This document shows, piece by piece, positions 32,703 through 43,541 of a DNA stretch of 64,000 nucleotides (position 1 is its first letter; every line of letters starts with the position of its first letter). This DNA comes from an uncultured beta proteobacterium (GTDB taxonomy: Bacteria; Pseudomonadota; Gammaproteobacteria; Burkholderiales; Burkholderiaceae_C). The notes beneath the pieces are model-generated. The model made no database searches, had not been told where the DNA came from, and saw only the letters and a list, made by a program, of their open reading frames with translations. The stretch covers positions 1 through 64,000 of the forward strand of contig CAILAY010000050.1 in the NCBI GenBank assembly GCA_903832285.1, given 5' to 3'. The position numbers and the translations under genes were made by a program.

Positions 32703-33482
32703 TTAACGCAGTCCGTCCCACAGCAGTTTGCAGCCTGAGAGCAACATGCCCGCGTAAAGCACCTGGTAAAACAAGGCTGGCTGCATGCGTCGGGCCATGC
32801 GTACGCCTAACCAGACCCCTATGGGCGCAAAGGGCAGCAGGGCCAGCGAGGTGCTCATGCTGCGCCAGTCGAGCAAGCCCAGCCAAGCGTAGGGAATCCA
32901 TTTCGCCAGGTTGATGACGAAGAAGAAGGCCGCCATGGTGGCTGTGAAGACCAGCGGTGCCAGCCGCATCGGGATCACATAGAACTGGATCGGTGGCCCG
33001 CCCGCGTGCGCCACGAAGCTGGTGAAGCCTGACGTGGCGGTAAGCGTGGCACCCAGCCATTTGGGCAGCGGTGGGCTGTCGATGCGGGGCGGAAACAGTA
33101 GGCGCTGTGCCAGAAAAATGAGCGTCAAGGCGCCGACGATGGCCGAGACCGTGTTGGCGTCCAGCAGCTTGAACAGGACCGTTCCCATGATGATTCCCAG
33201 CAGTCCGAAGGGCAGCAGAAACTTGATCAGTCGGTGATCCAGGTTGTGGCGTAACGCGCCCAAGGCCATCACGTCCATCACAAACAGCACGGGCATCAGG
33301 ATCGCCGCCGCCTGGGGAACGGTCACCACCAGCGCCATGATGGGCACGGCGAGCGAGCCAAATCCGGCGCCAAATCCGCTCTTGCTCAAGCCCAGAAGAA
33401 TCACTGCCGGAATGGATACGGCGTAGAAGGAGAGGTCGGTGATCAAAATGAGTTGTGCGTTTTGGCGGCCGTCAAGTGGCAA
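32703..33482 (-). CDS. TauE/SafE family membrane permease
   Basis: This 259-residue protein of the TauE/SafE (UPF0721) family has about seven or eight membrane segments, starting with FYAVSIPAVILLGLSKSGFGAGFGSLAVPIMAL. The GLSKSGFGAGFG motif and the duplicate half FTSFVAHAGGPPIQFYVIP are characteristic. Members export sulfite, sulfoacetate or related organosulfur anions, but no sulfur gene is adjacent, so the substrate is unknown. It is convergent with tldD. The exact start is uncertain; a downstream TTG near LITDLS is possible. Confidence 0.85.
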   Translation of the reverse strand: MPLDGRQNAQLILITDLSFYAVSIPAVILLGLSKSGFGAGFGSLAVPIMALVVTVPQAAAILMPVLFVMDVMALGALRHNLDHRLIKFLLPFGLLGIIMGTVLFKLLDANTVSAIVGALTLIFLAQRLLFPPRIDSPPLPKWLGATLTATSGFTSFVAHAGGPPIQFYVIPMRLAPLVFTATMAAFFFVINLAKWIPYAWLGLLDWRSMSTSLALLPFAPIGVWLGVRMARRMQPALFYQVLYAGMLLSGCKLLWDGLR

Positions 33483-33541
33483 GGGTGCGCCTTGACGGAG
33501 CTATTTAAGGCATGGATCATAAGTTGGGTGAGAATCCCGCC

Positions 33542-33976
33542 ATGTTTACACCGTCCCCTTCCGATGTGAGGCGCTTCTTTTGCGCGATTTACCAGAAGTC
33601 CCGCTCCGGTCAGGCACTCGAAGCGATAGAACTGATTGCCAGTGGCTGGATGGACGAGCACCCCGAATTTCACGCGGAACTGTGCGATTTGGACGCTGCG
33701 CTGAAGGCGATCGCTGACCAGCCCGGCGGCGAGGGCAACGCGTTCCTGCACCTGTCCATGCACCTGAGCATCACTGAGCAATGCAGCATCGACCAGCCTC
33801 GCGGGATCCGCCAGGCGGTGGAATTGCTCACTGCTCGACGCGGTGACCTGCATCAGGCACACCACGAAGTCATGGAATGTCTGGGACAGATGATCTGGGA
33901 CGCCCAGCGCGCCAACCGCGCGCCCGACGGCGCCGCCTACATCGACGCTGTGCAACGCTGCGCCACAAGAGATTAA
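33542..33976 (+). CDS. DUF1841 family protein
   Basis: This small cytoplasmic protein has 144 residues from the ATG at 33542 (MFTPSPSDVRRFFCAIYQKS); the track start at 33512 adds ten unlikely residues. MDEHPEFHAEL and the His-rich FLHLSMHLSITEQCSIDQPRGIR and HQAHHEVMECLGQMIWDAQR match the DUF1841 family, common in betaproteobacteria and without known function. The clustered histidines suggest metal binding. Its TAA stop is contributed by the left end of the neighbouring RAYT element, so its C-terminus (CATRD) may have been altered by insertion. Confidence 0.85.
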   Translation: MFTPSPSDVRRFFCAIYQKSRSGQALEAIELIASGWMDEHPEFHAELCDLDAALKAIADQPGGEGNAFLHLSMHLSITEQCSIDQPRGIRQAVELLTARRGDLHQAHHEVMECLGQMIWDAQRANRAPDGAAYIDAVQRCATRD

Positions 33977-33997
33977 TTGGGGTCAGATTCCAATTAT
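33972..33997. repeat. Left inverted end of the RAYT element
   Basis: ATTAATTGGGGTCAGATTCC... contains 7-bp arms TAATTGG/CCAATTA around GGTCAGATT. Its sequence is repeated in reverse orientation on the other side of the transposase gene. It overlaps the stop codon of the DUF1841 gene. Confidence 0.8.
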
Positions 33998-34029
33998 CAT
34001 GATGCGGTTCGCCACTCCGCCTTTATCGT

Positions 34030-34761
34030 ATGGCACGCCTTCCTCGACTTACGCTCCCCGGATACCCGCACCATGTCATCCAGCGGGGCAATAACCGCCA
34101 GCCGATTTTCGTCGGCGCCGCCAACTATGAAGACCTGCTCGGTCTGTTAAGTGAGAACGCCGCCCGGTTCGGCGTTGCGATCCACGCCTACGTGCTGATG
34201 AGCAACCACTTTCACCTGCTGGCTACACCTTCCACCGCTGACGGTCTGCCGAGGATGATGCAGGCCGTGGGGCGTCGCTATGTTCGACACTTTAACGACA
34301 GCCAGGGGCGCAGCGGCACGCTCTGGGAAGGGCGCTATAAATCGACGCTGATCCAGACCGAACGCTACCTGCTGGCCTGCATGGTCTACATCGAACTCAA
34401 TCCAGTGCGTGGCGGGCTGGTGGCGCAAGCCCGCGACTATCCCTGGTCCAGCCATGGGCACTACACCGGCCTGCGCATCGATCCGCTGGTTACTCCCCAC
34501 CCCCTGTGTTGGGAACTGGGCAACACGCCTTTTGCGCGGGAGGCTGCATACGCCGAATTGGTCCAGGCCGGGGTGTCCCCGCAGACGCAGGCCGCTTTGA
34601 CCCAGTCGGCGCTTCGCGGCTGGGCCTTGGGCGAGCCGGATTTTGTGGCAGATCTGCAAAAACGCACCCAGCGCAGGGTCAGTCAGACCGCTGCAGGCAG
34701 ACCTTTTCTGGCCCCCAGGGAAGCGTTGAGGCAGCCAACTTCGTCAATAAAATCAAAGTGA
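34030..34761 (+). CDS. REP-associated tyrosine transposase (RAYT)
   Basis: This is a Y1/HUH single-strand transposase of the RAYT family, 243 residues. The metal-binding HUH motif is His60-Phe-His62 (VLMSNHFHLLATP), and the likely catalytic Tyr is Tyr84 in AVGRRYVRHFN. GTLWEGRYKSTLIQTERYLLACMVYIELNPVR is the strongest family signature. The C-terminal about 60 residues (helical, basic) are typical of the longer RAYT group. The gene lies between inverted hairpin ends (33972-33997 and 34811-34849). RAYTs are thought to move REP/REPIN elements rather than themselves. Confidence 0.93.
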   Translation: MARLPRLTLPGYPHHVIQRGNNRQPIFVGAANYEDLLGLLSENAARFGVAIHAYVLMSNHFHLLATPSTADGLPRMMQAVGRRYVRHFNDSQGRSGTLWEGRYKSTLIQTERYLLACMVYIELNPVRGGLVAQARDYPWSSHGHYTGLRIDPLVTPHPLCWELGNTPFAREAAYAELVQAGVSPQTQAALTQSALRGWALGEPDFVADLQKRTQRRVSQTAAGRPFLAPREALRQPTSSIKSK

Positions 34762-34810
34762 CGAGGCCCTCAAATTCGATATGTCCCTAATTAAATTTTA
34801 AATCTGAATA

Positions 34811-34849
34811 AAGCAAATTAATTGGAATCTGACCCCAATTAATTTGCTT
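34811..34849. repeat. Right end of the RAYT element: 15-bp perfect hairpin upstream of gltB
   Basis: AAGCAAATTAATTGG and CCAATTAATTTGCTT form a perfect 15-bp inverted repeat around AATCTGACC. Its core is the reverse complement of the left end (GGGGTCAGATTCCAATTA). It lies 59 bases before the gltB start, so it may sit inside the gltB promoter or leader. The 50 bases before it are AT-rich and contain no gene. Confidence 0.85.
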
Positions 34850-34908
34850 GAAAAGAATGCTGCGCTGCACTATGCTCATGCTCTTTGTGAAATTCAGAAG
34901 GAATCGCC

Positions 34909-37900
34909 ATGACCATGGCCAGCGAAATTGCCCATTTGCGGACTGAGGGTTTGTATTCAGCCGGATCGGAGCACGACGCCTGCGGCGTGGGTTTTGTGGC
35001 CCATCTCAAAGGCACGAAGTCGCACGAGATCGTGAAGAACGCGCTCAAAATCCTGGAGAACCTGGACCACCGGGGCGCGGTGGGTGCGGACAAGCTCATG
35101 GGTGATGGCGCGGGCATTTTGATCCAGTTGCCCGATGCGCTCTACCGCGAGGAGATGGCGCGGGCCGGCAAGGCCCCTGACGGGCCGGCGGGTGTGACCC
35201 TTCCGCCACCCGGTGAGTATGGCGTGGGCATGATCTTTTTGCCCAAGGAACACGCTTCGCGCCTCGCCTGCGAGCAGGAACTGGAACGTGCGATCAAGCT
35301 TGAAGGCCAGGTGCTGTTGGGCTGGCGCGATGTGCCGGTGAACCGCGACATGCCAATGTCGCCCACGGTGCGGTTAAAGGAGCCGGTGCTGCGGCAGGTG
35401 TTCATCGGTCGTGGCAGCGACGTGATCGTGCAGGACGCGCTTGAGCGCAAGTTGTACGTGATCCGCAAGACCGCCAGCGCCAACATTCAGGCGCTCAAGC
35501 TCAAGCACGGCAAAGAGTATTACGTGCCCAGCATGTCAAGCCGCACGGTGATCTACAAGGGCCTGTTGCTGGCCGATCAGGTAGGCACCTACTTCCGCGA
35601 TCTGGAGGACGAACGCTGCGTGTCAGCACTCGGTCTGGTGCACCAGCGTTTCTCCACCAACACCTTCCCCGAGTGGCCCCTGGCGCATCCGTATCGGTAC
35701 GTCGCGCACAACGGCGAGATCAACACCGTCAAGGGCAACTACAACTGGATGAAGGCGCGTGAAGGCGTGATGTCGTCGCCGGTGCTGGGCGCTGACCTGC
35801 AAAAGCTCTACCCCATCAGCTTTGCCGATCAGTCCGACACCGCCACCTTTGACAACTGCCTGGAATTGCTCACGATGGCGGGTTACCCCATCAGCCAAGC
35901 CGTGATGATGATGATTCCCGAACCCTGGGAACAGCACACCATGATGGACGAGCGCCGCCGTGCGTTCTATGAATACCACGCAGCCATGATGGAACCGTGG
36001 GATGGGCCGGCGTCGATCGTGTTCACCGATGGCCGCCAGATCGGCGCCACGCTGGACCGCAATGGTCTGCGTCCCTCGCGCTACTGCATCACCGACGACG
36101 ACCTGGTGATCATGGCGTCCGAATCGGGCGTGTTGCCAGTGCCGGAAAACCGCATCGTGCGTAAATGGCGGCTCCAGCCAGGAAAGATGTTCCTGATCGA
36201 TCTGGAGCAGGGCCGCATGGTCGACGACGAGGAACTCAAGGCCAATCTGGCGAACAGCAAGCCCTATAAACAGTGGATCGAAAACCTTCGCATCCGCCTG
36301 GACGATGTGTCGTTCGACGAGCGCCGCGCCGCAACTGACACCGCGGCCCTGGGCAACGCCCGCAGTACCGACAGGAGCACGCTGCTGGATCGTCAGCAGG
36401 CGTTTGGCACGACGCAGGAAGATATCAAGTTCCTGCTCGCGCCGATGGCGCAGGCGGGAGAAGAAGCGCTCGGCTCCATGGGCAATGACAGCCCGCTGGC
36501 GGTGCTGTCCGACAAGAACAAACCCTTGTTCAACTATTTCAAGCAGTTGTTTGCACAGGTGACGAACCCACCGATCGATCCGATCCGGGAAGCAATCGTG
36601 ATGTCGCTCGTGTCCTTCATCGGCCCCAAACCGAACCTGCTGGACATCAACCAGGTCAATCCTCCGATGCGTCTGGAGGTGAGTCAGCCGGTGCTTGATT
36701 TCGCCGACATGGCAAAGCTGCGCGACATCGACAGGCGCACGCAGGGCAAATTTCGCAGCTACACGCTGGACATCACCTATCCACTGGCCTGGGGTCACGA
36801 AGGTGTGGAAGCGAAGCTCGCTTCGCTTTGCGCCGAAGCCGTCGATGCCGTCAAGGGTGGCAGGAACATCCTCATCATCAGCGACCGTGGCATCTCAGCG
36901 ACCCAGGTGGCCATCCCTGCCCTGCTGGCATTGAGCGCGATCCATCAGCATCTGGTGCGAGAGGGCCTGCGCACCACTACCGGTCTCGTGGTCGAGACCG
37001 GTACCGCGCGCGAAGTGCACCACTTTGCCGTGCTCGCCGGCTACGGCGCGGAAGCGGTACACCCTTACCTGGCCATGGAAACTCTGGCCGATCTGCATAG
37101 ATATTCGGACGGTGAGCTGAGCGCGGACAAGGCGATCTACAACTACATCAAGGCGGTGGGCAAGGGTCTGTCCAAGATCATGTCCAAGATGGGCGTGTCC
37201 ACCTATATGAGCTACTGCGGTGCGCAATTGTTCGAGGTCATCGGCCTGAACAGCGCCACGATGGATAAGTACTTCACCGGCACCGCCAGCCGGGTGCAGG
37301 GCATAGGCGTGTTCGAGATCGCCGAGGAAGCCATCCGCATGCACAGGGCAGCGTTCAGCGATGATCCGGTGCTGGCAAACATGCTTGACGCAGGCGGCGA
37401 ATACGCCTGGCGCGTCCGCGGCGAAGAACACATGTGGACACCCGATGCCATTGCCAAGTTGCAGCACAGCACGCGTGCCAACAACTGGAACACGTACAAG
37501 GAATACGCGCAGATCATCAACGACCAGAGTCGACGCCACATGACGCTGCGGGGACTGTTTGAATTCAGGATCGACCCGAGCAAGGCGATTTCCGTGGAAG
37601 AGGTCGAACCTGCCAGCGAAATCGTGAAGCGTTTCGCCACCGGTGCCATGTCACTGGGTTCCATCAGCACCGAGGCGCACGCCACGCTGGCTGTTGCCAT
37701 GAACCGTATTGGCGGAAAGAGCAACACCGGCGAAGGCGGTGAGGACCCCGCGCGCTACCGTCAGGAACTCAGGGGCATTCCGATCACGCAGGGCGAGACA
37801 CTCAAAAGTGTGATCGGCGACGACGTGGTGGAAGTGGACTTGCCGCTGAGGAATGGCGACTCGTTGCGCTCACGCATCAAGCAGGTCGCCTCAGGGCGCT

Positions 37901-39690
37901 TTGGTGTCACCGCCGAGTACCTGGCCAGCGCGGACCAGATCCAGATCAAGATGGCTCAGGGCGCCAAGCCAGGTGAGGGCGGCCAACTGCCGGGATCAAA
38001 GGTGTCGGAGTACATCGGCAAGCTGCGTTACTCCGTGCCAGGTGTCGGTTTGATTTCACCGCCGCCGCACCATGACATCTATTCCATTGAAGACTTGGCG
38101 CAACTCATTCACGACCTGAAGAATGTCGCGCCCCACGCCTCCATCAGCGTCAAACTGGTGAGCGAAACCGGCGTCGGCACAGTTGCTGCGGGCGTCACCA
38201 AATGCAAGGCTGATCACGTCGTGATTGCCGGTCACGACGGGGGCACAGGTGCCTCGCCCTGGTCTTCCATCAAGCACGCTGGCAGTCCCTGGGAAATCGG
38301 TCTTGCCGAAACCCAGCAGACCTTGGTGCTGAACCGTTTGCGCGGTCGCATCCGGGTGCAGGCCGACGGTCAGATGAAGACCGGCCGCGACGTGGCGATA
38401 GGTGCGTTGCTGGGTGCAGATGAATTCGGTTTTGCCACGGCGCCGCTGGTGGTGGAGGGTTGCATCATGATGCGCAAATGCCACCTCAACACCTGCCCCG
38501 TGGGTGTGGCCACTCAGGACCCTGTGTTGCGAAAAAAGTTCTCGGGCAAGCCCGAGCATGTAGTGAACTATTTCTTCTTCATCGCGGAAGAACTGCGCCA
38601 GATCATGGCGCAATTGGGCATACGCAAATTCGACCAAATGGTCGGTCGCTCTGACCTGCTCGACATGAAGAAAGGCATCGAACATTGGAAGGCCAGCGGT
38701 CTGGATTTCAGCCGCCTGTTTGCGCAGCCGCAGGTGGGCCCCGAGGTGCCACGTTTTCATGTCGAAAACCAGGAGCACGGGCTGGAGAAATCGCTTGACA
38801 ACATACTCATTGAAAAGTCCAGAGCTGCCATCGACCGCGGTGAAAAAGTCAAGTTCATGGAGGTGGCGCGCAACGTGAACCGTTCGCTTGGCGCCATGCT
38901 CTCGGGCGCATTGACCAAGGTGCGACCCGAAGGTCTGCCCGACGACACCATCCGGATTCAGCTTGAAGGCACGGGCGGACAGTCGTTCGGCGCCTTCCTC
39001 GCCAACGGCATCACGCTGTACCTTATCGGCGACGCCAACGATTACACCGGCAAGGGCTTGAGTGGCGGACGCGTCGTGGTGCGCCCCAGCATCGATTTCC
39101 GCGGCGATGCCACGCGTAACATCATCGTTGGCAACACGGTGATGTACGGGGCCACCAGCGGCGAGGCCTTCTTTGCCGGTGTCGCGGGCGAACGTTTCGC
39201 CGTGCGTCTGTCAGGTGCAACGGCGGTGGTGGAGGGCACGGGGGACCACGGCTGCGAGTACATGACGGGTGGCACGGTGCTGGTGCTGGGCAAGACCGGA
39301 CGCAATTTCGCCGCCGGCATGAGCGGCGGCATCGCCTACGTTTACGACGAGGATGGTCAGTTCACCAAGCGCTGCAATACGGCCATGGTGTCGCTTGACA
39401 AACTGTTGACCGCCGCCGATCAGCAAGCCAGCGTCGATCGCGGCATCTGGCACAACGGCCAGACCGACGAGGCGCAGTTAAAGAGGCTGATGGAAGAGCA
39501 CAACCGTTGGACCGGAAGCAAGCGGGCGCGCGAACTGCTGGACAACTGGGAGGTGGCGCGGGCCAAATTTGTGAAGGTGTTCCCGAGCGAATACAAGCGC
39601 GCCCTGGGCGAAATTCACGCGAAGAAAACAGCCGCGGCGCTGACCGAAAAAGCGCAGGCAGCGGCCAGCGCTGTGGCAACAGCCAAATAA
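34909..39690 (+). CDS. gltB: Glutamate synthase (NADPH) large subunit
   Basis: GltB transfers the amide of glutamine to 2-oxoglutarate, making two glutamates. It has 1593 residues, normal for betaproteobacteria. The ATG at 34909 follows AAGGA. The class II amidotransferase domain begins at Cys25 ([15 protein letters not shown]), which becomes N-terminal after processing. The FMN synthase domain holds [16 protein letters not shown] and the 3Fe-4S ligands in [18 protein letters not shown]. The C-terminal beta-helix domain includes [17 protein letters not shown]. The tail is Ala/Lys-rich. gltD follows after 21 bases. Confidence 0.97.
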   Translation: MTMASEIAHLRTEGLYSAGSEHDACGVGFVAHLKGTKSHEIVKNALKILENLDHRGAVGADKLMGDGAGILIQLPDALYREEMARAGKAPDGPAGVTLPPPGEYGVGMIFLPKEHASRLACEQELERAIKLEGQVLLGWRDVPVNRDMPMSPTVRLKEPVLRQVFIGRGSDVIVQDALERKLYVIRKTASANIQALKLKHGKEYYVPSMSSRTVIYKGLLLADQVGTYFRDLEDERCVSALGLVHQRFSTNTFPEWPLAHPYRYVAHNGEINTVKGNYNWMKAREGVMSSPVLGADLQKLYPISFADQSDTATFDNCLELLTMAGYPISQAVMMMIPEPWEQHTMMDERRRAFYEYHAAMMEPWDGPASIVFTDGRQIGATLDRNGLRPSRYCITDDDLVIMASESGVLPVPENRIVRKWRLQPGKMFLIDLEQGRMVDDEELKANLANSKPYKQWIENLRIRLDDVSFDERRAATDTAALGNARSTDRSTLLDRQQAFGTTQEDIKFLLAPMAQAGEEALGSMGNDSPLAVLSDKNKPLFNYFKQLFAQVTNPPIDPIREAIVMSLVSFIGPKPNLLDINQVNPPMRLEVSQPVLDFADMAKLRDIDRRTQGKFRSYTLDITYPLAWGHEGVEAKLASLCAEAVDAVKGGRNILIISDRGISATQVAIPALLALSAIHQHLVREGLRTTTGLVVETGTAREVHHFAVLAGYGAEAVHPYLAMETLADLHRYSDGELSADKAIYNYIKAVGKGLSKIMSKMGVSTYMSYCGAQLFEVIGLNSATMDKYFTGTASRVQGIGVFEIAEEAIRMHRAAFSDDPVLANMLDAGGEYAWRVRGEEHMWTPDAIAKLQHSTRANNWNTYKEYAQIINDQSRRHMTLRGLFEFRIDPSKAISVEEVEPASEIVKRFATGAMSLGSISTEAHATLAVAMNRIGGKSNTGEGGEDPARYRQELRGIPITQGETLKSVIGDDVVEVDLPLRNGDSLRSRIKQVASGRFGVTAEYLASADQIQIKMAQGAKPGEGGQLPGSKVSEYIGKLRYSVPGVGLISPPPHHDIYSIEDLAQLIHDLKNVAPHASISVKLVSETGVGTVAAGVTKCKADHVVIAGHDGGTGASPWSSIKHAGSPWEIGLAETQQTLVLNRLRGRIRVQADGQMKTGRDVAIGALLGADEFGFATAPLVVEGCIMMRKCHLNTCPVGVATQDPVLRKKFSGKPEHVVNYFFFIAEELRQIMAQLGIRKFDQMVGRSDLLDMKKGIEHWKASGLDFSRLFAQPQVGPEVPRFHVENQEHGLEKSLDNILIEKSRAAIDRGEKVKFMEVARNVNRSLGAMLSGALTKVRPEGLPDDTIRIQLEGTGGQSFGAFLANGITLYLIGDANDYTGKGLSGGRVVVRPSIDFRGDATRNIIVGNTVMYGATSGEAFFAGVAGERFAVRLSGATAVVEGTGDHGCEYMTGGTVLVLGKTGRNFAAGMSGGIAYVYDEDGQFTKRCNTAMVSLDKLLTAADQQASVDRGIWHNGQTDEAQLKRLMEEHNRWTGSKRARELLDNWEVARAKFVKVFPSEYKRALGEIHAKKTAAALTEKAQAAASAVATAK

Positions 39691-39711
39691 CATTCGACAG
39701 GGTAGGACATC

Positions 39712-41178
<1,467 letters not shown>

Positions 41179-41246
41179 ATAACCGTAAAGCACGGGTGCT
41201 GCCCGGCGTGGGTCAATACCCTTAGGTGTATTCCCTTATGATCCAC

Positions 41247-41279
41247 AGGCCGGACGATCTCCGGCCTTTATGGGTTTTT
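41247..41279 (+). terminator. Probable gltBD terminator
   Basis: AGGCCGGA-cgatc-TCCGGCCT forms an 8-bp GC-rich hairpin 68 bases after gltD, followed by ttatgggttttt. The T tract is interrupted, so termination may be partial. The REPIN-like element starts at its end. Confidence 0.65.
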
Positions 41280-41367
41280 GGGGTCAGAGTCCAAATTCGC
41301 GGAGCCTTCGGCTCCAATGCCAAATGCGGCGTTTTGCGCTGCGGCGAAATTGGCGTCCGACCCCAAT
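41277..41367. repeat. REPIN-like inverted repeat pair between gltD and mlaF
   Basis: TTTGGGGTCAGAGTCCAAAT... at the left faces GCGAAATTGGCGTCCGACCC... at the right; the 24-base arms match at 19 positions. Between them are smaller hairpins (GGAGCC-ttc-GGCTCC). The arm core, TTGGGGTCAGAGTCCAA, differs by one base from the RAYT end TTGGGGTCAGATTCCAA at 33977-33993. It looks like a non-autonomous REPIN moved by a RAYT of the type encoded at 34030-34761. Confidence 0.75.
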
Positions 41368-41395
41368 AACCCGAACAAGCTCTGTCCTCAAACTT

Positions 41396-42232
41396 ATGTC
41401 CGTCCCTTCTTCTGAGTCTCTGGTCGAGTTCCGCAACCTCACGTTTGGCTATGGCGAACGTGCGGTGTTGAACGACATTTCGCTCACACTGCCGCGCGGC
41501 AAGGTCACGGCATTGATGGGTGCGTCGGGCGGCGGCAAGACCACGCTCATGCGCCTGATGGGCGGGCAGTACCGGGCGCAAAAGGGCGAACTGCTGTTGC
41601 ACGGCAAGACCGGCACGCAAGATATTACGAAGATGGATCAGGCCACGCTCTACAAGGCGCGCCGTGGCATGGGCATGCTGTTCCAGTTCGGGGCTCTCTT
41701 CACGGATCTGAGCGTTTTTGACAATGTTGCCTTTCCCTTGCGCGAGCACACGGATCTGCCCGAAGCGCTGATCCGCGACATCGTTCTGATGAAGCTGCAC
41801 GCCGTGGGCTTGCGCGGCGCGCGCGATCTGATGCCGGCCGAAGTTTCGGGCGGCATGTCGCGGCGCATCGCGATGGCGCGTGCCATGGCGTTGGATCCGG
41901 AATTGCTTATGTACGACGAACCCTTTTCGGGTCTCGATCCGATTTCGCTGGGCACAGTGGCGCAATTGATTCGCCAGCTCAACGATACCCTGGGATTGAC
42001 CAGCGTGGTGGTGTCGCACGAACTGGAGCAGACCTTTGCCATGGCGGATTACGTCGTGCTGCTGGCCAACGGCCAGATCGCGGCTCAGGGCACACCCGAC
42101 GAAGTGCGTCACAGCACCGATCCGCGCGTGGTGCAATATGTGCTGGCACAGGCCGATGGACCTGTGGCGTTTCACTATCCTGGACCCGGTGCCGAGCAGG
42201 ATTTCGGCGCCAGTGCGGGAGGCCAGGCATGA
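41396..42232 (+). CDS. mlaF: Phospholipid transport ATPase MlaF
   Basis: MlaF powers the MlaFEDB complex, which moves phospholipids between the inner membrane and the MlaD/MlaC route to the outer membrane. The ATG at 41396 gives 278 residues; the track start lies in the REPIN. It has Walker A GASGGGKT, Q-loop MLFQFGALFTDLSVFDNVAFPL (a strong MlaF signature), signature VSGGMSRR, Walker B LLMYDEPFSGLD and switch His in VVVSHELEQ. It is the first gene of mlaFEDACB and overlaps mlaE. Confidence 0.95.
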   Translation: MSVPSSESLVEFRNLTFGYGERAVLNDISLTLPRGKVTALMGASGGGKTTLMRLMGGQYRAQKGELLLHGKTGTQDITKMDQATLYKARRGMGMLFQFGALFTDLSVFDNVAFPLREHTDLPEALIRDIVLMKLHAVGLRGARDLMPAEVSGGMSRRIAMARAMALDPELLMYDEPFSGLDPISLGTVAQLIRQLNDTLGLTSVVVSHELEQTFAMADYVVLLANGQIAAQGTPDEVRHSTDPRVVQYVLAQADGPVAFHYPGPGAEQDFGASAGGQA

Positions 42233-43011
42233 AGTGGCTTGATCCGACCGCGGTGGGGCGGGCCACACGCACGCAGGTCAGCGACATCGGCAATGCCGCA
42301 CGGCTTTTCATGCGCTTGCTGGCCTCGCTTGGACCCAGTCTGAAACGCTTCGGCCTGATCCGGGACCAGATTCATTTTCTGGGCAACTTCTCACTCTCCA
42401 TCATTGCGGTGTCGGGGCTGTTTGTTGGTTTCGTCTTCGGTCTGCAGGGCTACTACACCTTGCAGCGCTATGGTTCCTCCGAGGCACTGGGCTTGCTGGT
42501 GACCCTGAGCCTGGTGCGTGAACTGGGGCCGGTCGTCACGGCACTCCTGTTTGCGGGCCGCGCTGGTACATCCCTCACGGCTGAGATCGGCCTCATGAAG
42601 GCTGGGGAGCAGATTTCCGCGATGGAGATGATGGCGGTGGATCCGATCGATCGCATTCTGGCGCCGCGCTTCTGGGCCGGCGTGATTGCCATGCCGTTGC
42701 TGGCCGCCGTCTTCAGCGCCGTCGGCATCATCGGCGGGTGGGTCGTGGGCGTGCTCATGATTGGTGTCGATGCCGGCTCGTTCTGGAGCCAGATCCAGGG
42801 CGGTGTGGACGTCTGGGCGGACGTGGGCAATGGCGTTGTGAAGAGCGTGGTGTTCGGCTTTACCGTCACCTTTGTCGCGCTGTTGCAGGGCTTCAATGCC
42901 CAGCCCACGCCCGAGGGTGTGTCGCACGCCACCACGCGCACCGTGGTGGTGGCTTCACTGGCTGTGCTGGGTCTGGACTTTATTCTGACCGCGATGATGT
43001 TTAGCATCTGA
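42229..43011 (+). CDS. mlaE: Phospholipid transport permease MlaE
   Basis: MlaE is the inner-membrane permease of the Mla complex, 260 residues with about five or six membrane segments. VTLSLVRELGPVVTALLFAGRAGTSLTAEIGLMKAGEQISAMEMMAVDP is the hallmark MlaE/YrbE block (about 87-135). The first about 40 residues are amphipathic. The start overlaps mlaF by four bases, and mlaD follows after 32 bases. Confidence 0.95.
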   Translation: MKWLDPTAVGRATRTQVSDIGNAARLFMRLLASLGPSLKRFGLIRDQIHFLGNFSLSIIAVSGLFVGFVFGLQGYYTLQRYGSSEALGLLVTLSLVRELGPVVTALLFAGRAGTSLTAEIGLMKAGEQISAMEMMAVDPIDRILAPRFWAGVIAMPLLAAVFSAVGIIGGWVVGVLMIGVDAGSFWSQIQGGVDVWADVGNGVVKSVVFGFTVTFVALLQGFNAQPTPEGVSHATTRTVVVASLAVLGLDFILTAMMFSI

Positions 43012-43043
43012 TCATTCAGAAGAAAATCAATAAAGGGAATTTC

Positions 43044-43541
43044 ATGGAGCGCAACAAAAACGATTTCTGGGTAGGCATGTTTGTGCTGATCGGGGCCGTG
43101 GCCATTCTGTTTCTGGCACTTCAGTCGGCCAATTTGCTGAGCCTGAACTTTCAGTCGACCTACCATGTGACAGCCAAGTTCGACAACGTCGGCGGACTCA
43201 AACCCAAGGCGGCTGTGCGCAGTGCCGGTGTCGTCGTCGGAAGGGTGGAATCGATCACCTTTGACGACAAAACGTTTCAGGCCATCGTGACGCTGGCAAT
43301 GCAAAGCCAGTACCGCTTTCCCAAGGACAGCTCGCTGAAGATTCTCACCAGCGGACTGCTGGGCGAACAATACCTGGGGGTGGAAGCAGGTGCCGACGAA
43401 AAGGCCTTGACCAATGGCGACAAGGTTGCGACGACGCAGTCCGCCGTGGTGCTGGAAAACCTGATCAGCCAGTTTCTGTTCAGCAAGGCGGCACAGCCGC
43501 CTGAGGCAGCTGCAGCGCCTGCGGCTGCGGCCGGTAAATGA
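43044..43541 (+). CDS. mlaD: MCE-domain lipid-binding protein MlaD
   Basis: MlaD is a periplasmic hexameric ring anchored in the inner membrane that shuttles phospholipids. It has 165 residues: MERNKNDFWVGMFVLIGAVAILFLAL (N-terminal anchor), then one MCE domain (about 40-118) with FDNVGGLKPKAAVRSAGVVVGRVESI and ILTSGLLGEQYLGVEAG. The C-terminus ends in an Ala/Pro-rich tail after a hydrophobic helix (LENLISQFLFSKA). It overlaps mlaA by four bases. Confidence 0.95.
   Translation: MERNKNDFWVGMFVLIGAVAILFLALQSANLLSLNFQSTYHVTAKFDNVGGLKPKAAVRSAGVVVGRVESITFDDKTFQAIVTLAMQSQYRFPKDSSLKILTSGLLGEQYLGVEAGADEKALTNGDKVATTQSAVVLENLISQFLFSKAAQPPEAAAAPAAAAGK

Noticed and set aside
34811-34849. Ordinary intrinsic terminator for the RAYT gene
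   Set aside because: No T tract follows and the core matches the left element end, so it is better explained as an element terminus.
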